Positions 39,029 to 50,200 of a stretch of DNA of 64,000 nt are shown piece after piece. Source of the stretch: Antedon mediterranea (lineage: Eukaryota > Echinodermata > Crinoidea > Comatulida > Antedonidae); NCBI RefSeq assembly GCF_964355755.1, contig NC_092671.1, positions 18,438,001 to 18,502,000 on the forward strand, written 5' to 3'. The notes below the pieces were generated by a model. The model did no database searches and had not been told where the DNA came from. It saw nothing but the letters and a program-made list of their open reading frames with translations. A program made the translations under genes and the position numbers. How positions within the stretch are numbered: position 1 is the stretch's first letter; each line of letters opens with the position of its first letter.

Positions 39029-39727
39029 TCATTGTTTCAACATAGCATCATGTTGGTTTATTAGCTGAAAGTATTGTAAGTTGGTTGTTTCAAAAAGTGC
39101 TGGTGGATAACAAAGTTCATGTTCAAAAACTTCCTTGTTGTCACCTCGAGTCTCCTCTGGAACTGTAGGATCAATGCACACATATTTGCCATTATGTACT
39201 TTATTGGCAGAATCTTGAATACATTGCAAGACTTTCTGGCCTAACATCCGTCCAAAATATTCAATGCTTAATACCACATTGCCAATATTCCGAGTCACCT
39301 GCAGTAACTCCCGTGTCAATGGTATGAAGTCTCTGAGTCGTAACCAAATGGATTTGTCAATTGCTATTGTGTTCCTGACGTGTGGCCAAAGTTCTCATGT
39401 TGGCCGCTGCTGGAGTAACGCCCTGGTACTATTGCGAGGCATTACATTCAACGCAGATTTGGTCTGGATGTACTCATTCCTAAATCTATTTTCAAACCTC
39501 TGGTTTTCTTTGAGGCTTCTCATAGAAACCTTTTCAATCACCAGGTCTGTTGACAATCCAGCCCAGATGGTCCGAACGTCATACAACATGGAGGTCATTG
39601 TCAAACTGCTGTTGAACATCTTTGTATTTCTACTGGTTAAAAAATCGTTAAAATACTTACACATCCCAATATAAATACTGTAACCATGGCAACACAAATG
39701 CCATCTGGAAAAAAAATGGAATGTAGA
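39029..39727 (-). pseudogene. Unidentified ORF with one internal stop inside the 4.3-kb transposon
   Basis: On the minus strand 39727-39029 is a single frame of ~233 codons interrupted by only one TGA (39395-39397). The upstream half contains MLYDVRTIWAGLSTDL, and the downstream half contains TRELLQVTRNIGNVVLSIEY and KVHNGKYVCIDPTVPEETRG. Further minus-strand protein-like scraps lie at 38240-38580 in shifted frames. I do not recognise the family. The position inside terminal inverted repeats makes a decayed transposase or accessory protein plausible, but a captured host exon is also possible. Confidence 0.4.
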
Positions 39728-40203
39728 TCATCCAGAAGCAACAGGAACAGGAACTCATCTGCATCTTGAGCTGGTCATGTGTATCGCTTTGGACTGAAAT
39801 GTTCACCCCACGGTATCCCTGTGTGTATACCATTGTTGTTTACAGCGAAAACAACATTTTTAGCCAATTGACACATTATGTTGTGTTTTTCCGCAAAAAT
39901 GACATGCTAAATAAAATGTTATGACTATAAGTTTGATATCACTGAATAGGAAATTTAATAAACTTTCGGATGACATAAATCACACTTGTATATAATGTAT
40001 TTAAAATGTTTAAATATATGTAATTAATGGGGCATATTAATTTTGACTTAAAATGACCTTTATTGACCTCTGACCCCTTGACCCAATGCTTGGATTTTCG
40101 GTGACTTTTAGTATGTCGTTCTACACTTTATATGGAATTCAAAAATACTTGCTTTGTTACTATTGCAATTTGTGGTGGGTATATCATTAGATTGACTGGA
40201 CTA

Positions 40204-42765
40204 GTATCCGTTAATACAAATTAGGGGAAACCCGATATTTTTAGCTAATTTTAAGTGGTCGGGTACGATACCTGTAAAAGATAAATTGATAACATAAGAG
40301 GATTTAAAATAAAAGGAGTAATGGAGTCGTGTCCTGTGATCCTTTATTGGAATCTAGATTGTTGATCATGTTCAACACTTCATTTCAGTAACAGGGTTAT
40401 GAATAAATAGAGTTGAACGTTTTAAACCGATTTCTGAAACATAATTATTAAAGTGGTCACATATTAAGTTAGTATCATGAATGTATTCATCTCCAATTTT
40501 CAAGACTGTGGGAATTATTTACATTTTTTAGCTGGATTCAATACAGAATTTATCACACCCCAAACTTATGACCAAATTGAATTTTCTTTCTCATAATGTT
40601 GTTTTTTTTAGCAGTTCGACACAGAGAAATAAACAACTTATAACTTGTGTATGTTGTTTTATTGTGCTCTGAGTGGGTGTCATCCAGGGCTGTTTGCATT
40701 TTATATAATTAAATGTATCAATAGCAGATTTACAATCGGCATTATAAACACTTGATCAATCAGCCTGCGATAGATCGAAATTTAGTGAATTTATGTCTGC
40801 AACATAATAGTAGAGAGGCAAAATACACAACGTCTTCTATAACAAGTTTTTGTTAATAGCAGGCAACAATGTTGAATGTATCTATTGTGGGTGACAACAA
40901 CGATAGGAGTGGATGCCATCTTCAGTTTCGGGTTTTAAGTTCAGTTTATGTGATCAAAGGGTCAAACAAGGTCAACACTTGGGACATCTACAGATCTATC
41001 CACAAAAACTATTTCTGAAGATCAACTGATGTTTCATATCTAGTAATTATGAGATAAACATTTTATTTTAAACATAAAAACATAGGAAATGAAATACTCA
41101 AGTGTCATTTTTTCAAAATGTTTTCACATAATTTTACACAGTTTTATAATAGACTTTCCCCAGTCTGTTGTTAATTTTTCTTTTTTATGTTGTCCATGCA
41201 GTCAGAGTTACGATGTTTGTCGGAAAAATAGTTCAATTATTATATGTATGAAACGCCATATGTGCCAAAATAATGATTTTTTTACTATAATATTATTAAT
41301 ACCTATAATGACTTAATATTGAGAATTTTTGTTAGTGCGTCTGTTTTAGAAAATATAATATGACCTAATGTTGAGAAGTTTTTGTTGTAGTCTATAATGT
41401 AATTATTGATACATTTTTGTTGTTCAATCTTTCAATGATACAAGTTTTTTGTTGAAGTTTGTGTTTCAAGAAATCTCGAAAGAGAAACTTGGTATCGAGT
41501 CTTTGTTTTCAAAAACTCTATTATCAAGGTTGGAAAGAATGATAAATGGGTTCTCCTTAACCAAATATTTTAAAGACTGAGTGGATGATCGATAGATTCA
41601 AAATAGAATAATTGGTATAACAAGAAATGATTACTGTAATTCAGTGATAGGTTTTGCATGACATGAGACTGATCACGAATCAAACAGAATACACAATAAT
41701 TGTTTCGACCTGACAGATGATAAAGAAGAGCTCACACTTAATGTAACAACTTATTGAAAGAAAACAATAGAACTTCATGAGCCACTGAGAAAGCATCGCT
41801 CTTTGCGGATTTCTATAAGGCACAACTGTTTCGATAAAGTATAGCAAAACAAAATTGACAAAAAAAATATCTGAAAGAAAATCTGCAATATAATGAATAT
41901 AGAGAGAACATAGGCATATACAACAATGATATTAGCTTGTAACAGAACGTGGATTTTCAGGATGCAAGGCCAACAAATAGAAATGATATTCTTCTATGTC
42001 AATCACAAAGAAGCTTATATAGTAACCATATATTAAGGTTCATCTAAAGAAGTTCAATGACCTTTAACACGAAAAAATTTCCCCACCCCATATTCTTCCT
42101 TACATTTTTTCTGTATACCCATACCTATACAATTTAGTTGACATGCACTTGATAGTGCATTGTAAGAAGATGTTAAACCAAAAATGGATATATTGACCTT
42201 TGACATGATTTTTGAAGGTCAAGATAAGGTCATAAGGGTCCAATTTGTGTTAAATTACTGGCATAATTGTGTGCATTTTGACACCAAGCCCAACCATATA
42301 CCATATTTTGTTGCGAAGATACAATTTTTAGCATTTTAAAAGGAGGTCAATGACCTTTAACGCACCAAAAAACATTTTCCCCCAACCCCTATCCTTCCTT
42401 ACTTTTTTTGGTATATCCGTTGAAATCAGCTTCTTTGCAATTTTTTTGCAGATGTACCATTATGGTTGTTGGTTAATATATGGTTACTAATGCGCTTATA
42501 CATGGAAGTAGATGCGTAATTATATGCAGTTTGTAACTTTAATAGCAACCATACTAAAGTATGCACGATGTCTAGTAGTGAACAACAAAGTGGCTGAAAA
42601 TCTATTGAGAATATTCTAATCAGCTAAATAATTAATTTTGGCGAATCAATATTTTGAAATGTACAGTAGTTATGTATAATGTGCATTGGTAATTTCTGTC
42701 TCCATTGGTATTTTTATACAAAAAAAACGCGACTTTTTCTCATTCTCACAGATTTCCTCATTTTT
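40204..42765. other. Intergenic; a ~300-bp imperfect tandem duplication
   Basis: 42040-42120 and 42335-42430 share GTCAATGACCTTTAAC and TATTCTTCCTTAC-type sequence. No gene is seen. Confidence 0.4.
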
Positions 42766-45700
42766 ATCGTTTCAAATTAATTAGTTAAATTTCAGTATAT
42801 CACCGGGCGGTTTAGTCGCCACCCACCATTCAACATGCTGTTTTTATAATTATTTCTTTTGTTCCTGTTCACACATGCAGCACTTGTCAACTCTTATGCT
42901 ATGACTTTATCCAAATTCCCTCACTTGCACTGATGAAGGGCTACTGTTGCCCGAAAGTTCTGATAACTTTTCTGGCTGTTTTACTTTATCGTTTTGATTT
43001 AGCTTATCACTTTTTTTTGTATCTCCATTGAGATCCAGCCACTGATACCAACAGCATTGTCATTTTTTTTCTCAGTAATTTGCCTTTGGATTTATATATA
43101 TTTTCTACTGTTTGTATCAATTTTGATCTGATTTTGCTGTAATCATGGAGGTTACTTTGGATAACTTTACCAAATTACGTCGCCTTTCCCAAAAACGTGT
43201 CAGGTATCGTCACCATATAGATACTTTTCTTTTACATCGTTCGAAACATTCGACCCCTAAAGGACTTCAATTTTATGTCACATCTGGTATTCGATTTGCA
43301 GATGATAACATGGAGAACGCTGTCCTTCACAAAAATTCTTGTCAACTCAATGAGTTCCAAATTGGCAATTGCCGCAAAATCCTCACTGAGTTTGACGTTG
43401 AAATTCACTCTAGAACTAAGAAGTTGAAAAGAGAACTTCCTGCATCCGAGTTTCAAAACAAACTCAGGATTATCGCCAATGATTGCCGTAAGCAATCAAC
43501 GGTATGGCCCGAAGGGGACATCACAACTTTGGTCTACCAGCAGACTTGGTCATTTCAACACACTTGACTCTACCTTCGGATGATTTCAGGGCTTTTAGGA
43601 AACTCTGCAGAAGGTTCGTTCGGACTTATAACAAGAATCGGAGCAACACCTCTGATTCAGTTGTTGAAATTAATTGCCGAATTGCCGAAGGAGAGAAAAA
43701 ACTACTTTCCCGTGGACTTAAATTCTGCCCAAAACCAAGGCAGGTCGGCGCACAACAACTATCTATGGATATGGAGTCTTTCTCCAGAAGATTAGGATTA
43801 CGTGAACATTTTGCTGATTCAGACAGCAGCACCACGCAAAACGAAGGCAACGCTAACAAATTTAAACAAAAAAGTTCCTGGAATCCACCTAAAAAATCGT
43901 TATCCAGCTTTAGAAATATTTATTCAGGCTATTGAGGAGGATGTACAAAACTACGTCCCGAGTCCAGAAAAACGTGACAATCTCTCAAAACAAGAGAGGC
44001 AGGCCATTGCAAAATTGCGTCAGCGTAAAGATATTATCATTAAACCCGCTGATAAAGGTTCTGCCACTGTTGCCATGGACATCAAATTTTATGAAGAGGA
44101 GTCTTTAAGACAGCTAAACAATCTTCTTGATTATCGTAAACTTACAACGGATCCCACCCTGGAAATTGCGGATAAGGTGGCCAAATCTGTTTCTGTGATG
44201 ATAAAAAAACACTCCATCAATCAAGATTGGACCTCATTTGGCACAGGTCAATCCAGTTCCAGGCAGATTTTATTTCCTACACAAAGCAGGCAATCTTGGT
44301 AGACCCATTATTTCAGGCAATGGCACTGCTACAGAGAGAAAAATTGATTTACTGAGATCATATGTGACTGATCTACCTTCATACATTCAGGACTCCACGG
44401 ACTTTATCCGCAAAATTAACCAAATTCAAAATTTACTTAATAATTCTGTTCTGGCTACATTAGATGTTTCATCATTGTATACTAATATCCCTCACGAAGA
44501 AGGAGCCGACGCATGTATTTTAAATTACAAACAAATTCCAGGAAAAACGCCTACTAAAGCTCATTTACGAGAACTGGTCATGTTGATTTTAACCAACAAC
44601 AATTTTATTTTTGGAAATGACCATTACCTTCAAATTCATGGCACAGCGATGGGCACAAAAATGGCGCCATCTTTTGCAAATTTATTTATGGGACAATTTG
44701 AGGCCAATTTTCTGTCCCTCCAACCAAATAAACCACTTGTTTGGTTTAGATACATTGACGTACGACATCTTCATGATCTGGACGCATGGTGAAGATAATT
44801 GGGAATCTTTTCTTCTCAATATTAATTCAGCCCACCCAACTATCAAAATTACAGCTACCAAATCCACTAGTAGCGTTGATTTTTTGGACACTATAGTGAC
44901 CATAGAAAATGGTACACTCAAAACTGACCTATTCCGTAAACCCATGGATACAAATATGTACCTGCTCCCTAGCAGTTGTCACCCCAGACACTGTACTAAA
45001 AACATACCGTCCAGTCAACCATTACATATCAGACGTATTTGTTCTTCAGATTTAGATTTTCAGAATCGTACCGAAGCACTAACCGGACATCTCCGGAATA
45101 GAAATTACAAGAAGGAATACATCGAAACTGCTATAAAGAAAGCAAAAGATATTCATCGATGTCAAACACTGCACTGACGTACAAACCACGTCAGCCAAAA
45201 AATTCGACCAGAGTGCCTTGGTCACAACCTATCACCCTAGGTTGAGAAACATATGCCCATTCTACAGTCCACAGAACGTCTCAGGACTGTTTTTCCGGGA
45301 CCACCCATTATTGCATTTTGTAGACCTCCCAACCTTCGTGATATATTAGTCAGATCCAAATTTAAGAGTGAAATTAACTCTCATGACAGCCAAAATTTGG
45401 GCAGTCACCTTTGCGGCAAATCTTGTTCATTGGTTGATTCTACTGAAAAATTTGAGAGTAACCAAACTGGCCGAATTTTTCGGATAAGACAATCAATTAA
45501 TTGTCTAACCAAAAACGTCATTTATCTCTATTTGTGGAAAACAGTACGTCGGAGAAACAAAAAACACTCTCCGTATGAGAATGACACAACATAGATCAAA
45601 ACATTAAGGCTTGTAACCGAAAATTTTAATTTAGCTGGTCACTCGATTGAAAATTTCAGAGTTATTGCAATAGACCACAATGTCAAATGGAGCGACAAAA

Positions 45701-46390
45701 CTCGCAAAGACAAAGAAAACCACTGGGAATTACTACTTAAAACAACAAAACCTTTGGACTTAACATTAGGAACATACTCCCAGATCGGTAAAATTATTCC
45801 ATTGACTAACAAAATTTAAGTTTCAATATTAAAGATTTATTGTCCCCAAAAACATGAAAAATGAAGATTAATTAAATCAGACTTTGAATAGGTCATTTTG
45901 TAGTTTTAATAAAGGTAATCACTTGCGTAGAAAAAAAACCGAAAAAATATGTTTTCACTTATAAAATGACAAAAATAAATGGTTAAATTCAACCAAAACA
46001 CATTGGCTGGCAGCCAATTTGACCATTTTTTGCTTTAAATTACAGTTTTTTCAGGTAAATACATTTTTTTTCGATCCAATTTTTGGTCAAAGTGGATAAT
46101 TAGTATGTGCCATTGAAATGGCATATTCAACAAAAAAAAATTTAAAAAATATTTTTTCAGGGGGACAATACATCTTTAACCACCATTTTAGCTTTTTTAG
46201 TTCCATTCCAAAATTGTTTATATCTCTACCAAGCTACCTTCTTTGTTTTCTACTCTTATTCAGTCTCCACCCACCATTCAACACGCTGTTTCTATTGTTA
46301 TATTTCTTGTATTCCACCCAGGCAGCACTTGCCAGCTTTATACTATGACGTTATCCAAATTCCTTCACTTGCACTGATGAAGGGCTTTAG
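42766..46390 (+). mobile_element. Near full-length Penelope-like element
   Basis: LTR-like repeats (pLTR) flank the coding region: about 42800-43120, and again at about 46180-46390 (shared CCACCCACCATTCAACA, CAGCACTTG and TTGCACTGATGAAGGGC). Coding begins near 43145 and ends near 45800. The right pLTR runs into a LINE 3' end at ~46395. Penelope-like elements form a retrotransposon group that pairs a telomerase-like reverse transcriptase with a GIY-YIG endonuclease. This copy is dead (see the coding entry). Confidence 0.85.
43145..45800 (+). pseudogene. Penelope-like reverse transcriptase / GIY-YIG endonuclease, multiply frameshifted
   Basis: The frame changes at least four times: about 43510, 43900, 44250 and 44755, with further breaks in the endonuclease. 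Domains in order: an N-terminal region with GLKFCPKPRQVG; a reverse-transcriptase part with IIIKPADKGSATVAMD, GRPIISGNGTATERKID, LDVSSLYTNIPHEEG and GTAMGTKMAPSFANLFMGQF; then RYID, where the frame breaks within the catalytic YIDD motif (~44755) and resumes as DIFMIWTHGEDNW; a thumb region with SVDFLDTIV and LFRKPMDTN; a linker with RPPNLRDILVRSKFK and CGKSC; and the GIY-YIG part with QYVGETK-like sequence at ~45545. The copy cannot encode an active enzyme without the breaks. Confidence 0.9.
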
Positions 46391-46394
46391 CTTT

Positions 46395-46830
46395 AAGTCA
46401 ACTAAGACTGGGCACACTTCAACTAGAGGTAGAAAAGGGAAGATGGAAAAGAATAGAGCGCAGCAATAGGCTATGTAAAATATGTAATATAAATGAAGTT
46501 GAAGATGAATATCATTTTGTTACGGTTTGCTCTTATTTCAAGGAAATCATAAAAAATGTATACCTTCTTTATATTTTGAAAATCCAAATACTTTTAAATT
46601 CTGCCGGTTAATGTCATCACAGGATCCAATAATTATTGATAATCTATCTAAATATATTTATCATGCTTATAAGTTAAGATATATGTTTGGCTTAGAGAAC
46701 AAAATTAATTCATTCATTTATCTTGTGACCATAAATTGCTTATGTAATTATTATTTTGTTAATTACTAGGGGCCAGAGGCCTAAAGTAAATAAAGTCAGG
46801 CGATAAGCCTGAATGAATGAATATATATAT
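46395..46830 (+). pseudogene. LINE 3' end with (GAAT)n-type tail
   Basis: A frame reads CKICNINEVEDEYHF followed by a Cys, the zinc-knuckle-like C-terminal tail seen in several LINE reverse transcriptases. It is followed by a short 3' UTR, AATAAA near 46790 and a GAATGAATGAATA tail. It is 5'-truncated. Confidence 0.65.
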
Positions 46831-46833
46831 TAG

Positions 46834-47095
46834 ATCCAGCCACTGACTGGGTAGATACCCACAGCATTGCTGTGGGTATCAGTGGCTGGATCTCAACGAA
46901 GATACAAAAAAAAGCGAAAGGCTAAATCAAAACGATAAAGTAAACAGCCAGAAAAGTTAGCAGAGCTTCCGGGCAACACTAGCCCTTCATCAGTGCAAGT
47001 GAGGGAATTTGGATAAAGTCATAGCATAGGCCTATGAGCTGGAAAGTGCTGCATGGGTGGACAGGAATAAAAGAAATATATATATATATATATAT
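46834..47095 (-). mobile_element. Penelope terminus (inverted pair) just upstream of gene B
   Basis: Two Penelope ends meet head to head at 46834-46893, giving a hairpin (AGATCCAGCCACTGA and its complement). The pLTR then runs in reverse orientation to ~47070 and ends in (TA)n at 47076-47094. Gene B's first ATG is only 30 bp further on. Confidence 0.75.
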
Positions 47096-47123
47096 ACTTT
47101 ACTCTTTCTAGTTTAATGTAGCC

Positions 47124-47205
47124 ATGAAAATGAAGATTGCATTATACATGATACCGGTTACACTTGTTAGTTTTTGTCGATCAGCGCCGTTACAATATGA
47201 CATGG
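47124..47205 (+). CDS. Gene B coding exon 1 (signal peptide)
   Basis: ATG at 47124 (alternative ATG at 47130) begins MKMKIALYMIPVTLVSFC. It ends in phase 1 at a GTAAGT donor. ACTTTACTCTTTCTAG (47097-47112) lies 11 bp upstream and looks like a 3' splice site, as in gene A, so an untranslated exon may lie beyond the Penelope terminus. Confidence 0.68.
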
Positions 47206-50200
47206 GTAAGTTAAAAAAAATGTATAAACGATCGTCCTCCTCTCAACTAGACTGTTTGATTGGCCAATTAAAACTATACAATCGACCAAATTATAGGTGA
47301 AGACATTTTTCTCACGATCAATTCCTTGAATTACCTGTTTTATATTATTATAAAACTTAAAATAAATACCAAATGATGGACCAACTGACTAACCACAGTC
47401 ACCGAGCAACTGAATGATGACAGACTGACGTAATATTAGACCGAAAAACTGATCGATTTTTTTTTCTTCTTTTTAAATTTGTTGTACAGATTGTGAAGGA
47501 GAAGAAATCAAAGACCTCAATTTGGTATCATTGATCAACTTCACAAAGATAACACTTACTTTTATGAATTTGCCATCGTGGTGTTATTTTACAGTTAATG
47601 AATACATCTCCAAAGAAGATATGAATGATAATATTTTCATAACAGTTGGACAAAATATAACTGTTTCACATGGCAATACTAACACAGCGTCAATGCCCTT
47701 GAACCTAGTTACGCCGTTGACGTTGACGTTTGCAATTAGCAACACGTCACTGGATATTACAGACAGCAATTCAACAATTATCTTATCGTATGACATCGTT
47801 CCCAATATCATGAGCAGGTACTTCATATATGATGTCAACGACACACATCAGTGTACAATAGGTAGGAAAAAGAAAATATTAAACTTGCTCCAAGTCCCCT
47901 AGTTATTGTCTTCTTTTATGTTGTTAATGATTTATACGTTTCACACCATTTGTGCCAAAATGTTTATCTGTTTTTACAAAATACAAACCCAATTACGACT
48001 AAAACCTAAAATAAAACGCTTGTCCTTATTCGTGAAACTTTAAATAATCGTTCCCGATCAGTTCTTATTTTATTTTATTTTATTTTATTCAATCGAAACC
48101 AACAGCGATAATTACCGCCACTAACAGGTTTGATACAAACAAAGCCATGACTGTTTAAAGCACCTTGATTGGTCCTAATATTGATCAAGGGCTTCTCTCG
48201 TCCAGTGCCCACCTTGATCAGCAGTGCTGATTTCAAATGCCTAATGGGACCCCAGCTCCGTATACAGCACCCGCTATTCCCAGATGGTCTCCCATCCAAG
48301 CTCTAACCAGGCCCAACGTTGCTTAACTTCGGTGATCTGACGAGAACCGGTGTTTACACGTGGTAAAGCCGTATACTTATACTTATTTAAACGATCAAAT
48401 TGATGGGTAGGTTTTAATTAGTAGGAAGAATTGTCACTTTCCATGCACGAATAGTAATTTGATAACGCGTTTTTATGTCCATTATTATGGTACATGTGCT
48501 TATGGTTATAATATTAGTATGTGGTGAAGTTTATAGTTCATATAATTCACGCTGCTTTTGGGACCAATTTTCTGACGTGCGTTAAGTAATTTTAGTCCAG
48601 TAAAAGTATGGTTGAACCTAGAACAAATTGCAACAGAATGTTTTTGTTTTAGCTGGTTGATATGATCCAAATGAACATCCTATCCAAAGTTGACCAAAAT
48701 CAGACATCAGGAAGTGGCTTAATTAGCATCAATTCAAAATGGCCATTTCCAATTTTAAAGCCCCATATCTCCTTAACGGTTGAATTTAGACCCCCTAAGT
48801 GCATTACGAGTAGATATAAATGCGATATTAAACATTCTAATTAGCATGTTTAAATTCCCATATCACGTACCAATGACGTCATATGGTAGTTAAGACGTCA
48901 TAAATATATTATGTTATAACTGCTTAATGACATTATACTACGGCAACAATTTAAAAAAAAACTGCATTTTGAAGCTCCGTATTTCCTTAACGGTTGGTTT
49001 TAACCACCTAAGTACATTGCGGGTAGATATAAATGTGACATTAAACTTCCCAACTAGCACATTTAAATTATCATATGACGTAACTATAACGTCATAAGGT
49101 AGTTGTGACGTCATATATTATAACTGCATTTTCCTGTTAAAATGAACATGATATCCAAAGTTTACGTATATCGGACTTCAAGAAAGGAATTAATTAGCAT
49201 AAATTCAAAATGGCCGCTATTTACTATACCATTTTAAAGCCCCGTATCTCCTTAACAGTTGGTTTTAGACAACTTATGTGCATTACGAGTAGAAATAGAA
49301 TGTAATAATAAAAAAAATGTCACAATACTCATGCTCAAATGACATATCATATAGGGAAAATGTAATTTAATTTACAAAATCTCATGAAAATAGTAATTCT
49401 ACAGAACAGTTATGAAAGGTTATGATCATCAACTGTGTTTCCGCAACTGATTTGTACTCACGCGGAAATTGCATCTATTTGGTGTCGATCATTTATGAAT
49501 CAATAACTTTTTATGACATCAATTGTTTATCTTTTGAAAGCTGTTTCCAAGATTCAGTAATATGCCAACAATGATCAAGAGGCAAAGATACTGCTTAACA
49601 CCTCAACGGAATTCAAAAGGGGTAATTTTCCAATTGGCCACTACTAATTACAAGATATAATTTTTCGACAACAAGCAGTATTCAACATCCTTGACAGAAA
49701 ATGTCAGGAAAATGAAATAGAAATTTTGAATGCAGATGCCGATCATTTAAAAAGTGATTGCGTTTAAGACAGAATAAGCAAAACATTGTAAAATAATCGG
49801 TAGTTAAAGAAAACACCCTAAGAAGCAAATTTGCAACATCTTTGTAACAGTCTGCACTTGCAAAGAAACAGAGGGATGAATTATATTCGAAGCAAGAACT
49901 GTTCAGTCCAAAATTAACAAGACATCAGAAAAGAAATAGACTTGCTGTGCCTACATGTATGGTGGAAGTATTTTGACGGCGCCAACTATTACATTTTCTA
50001 TGTATATATGTACTTTGGATGGGAAACTGTAATTCAACTCCATATAAAGACTTAAGAATCTCTTTTCTTTAAAGATTGCAGTTATAAAAAGATGCAGAGT
50101 GTGGCAGAAAATTAACTTCTGATACCCATGATATTAACCTGGATCTGTTAAATGTTCTACTATTTTCATGAGATTTCTTCTATATTTTTCCTTTAGAATA

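Larger units (their letters stand above)
35902..40203. mobile_element. 4.3-kb DNA transposon with TAGTCCAGTCAATCTA termini
   Basis: Inverted termini of ~130 bp (35902-36030 and 40070-40203) begin TAGTCCAGTCAATCTA and include ACCCACCACAAATTGCAATA. GTA lies directly outside each end (35899-35901, 40204-40206), consistent with a 3-bp target duplication. Inside are ~370-bp and ~250-bp imperfect direct repeats with GGTAGGGGGTAAC and GGTCAAAAGGTC (36098-36850), a LINE relic, and a decayed minus-strand ORF. Confidence 0.75.

Noticed and set aside
48257-48376. Functional 5S rRNA gene
   Set aside because: Several substitutions, joined to a non-5S body with an AAAAT tail; a SINE explains it better.
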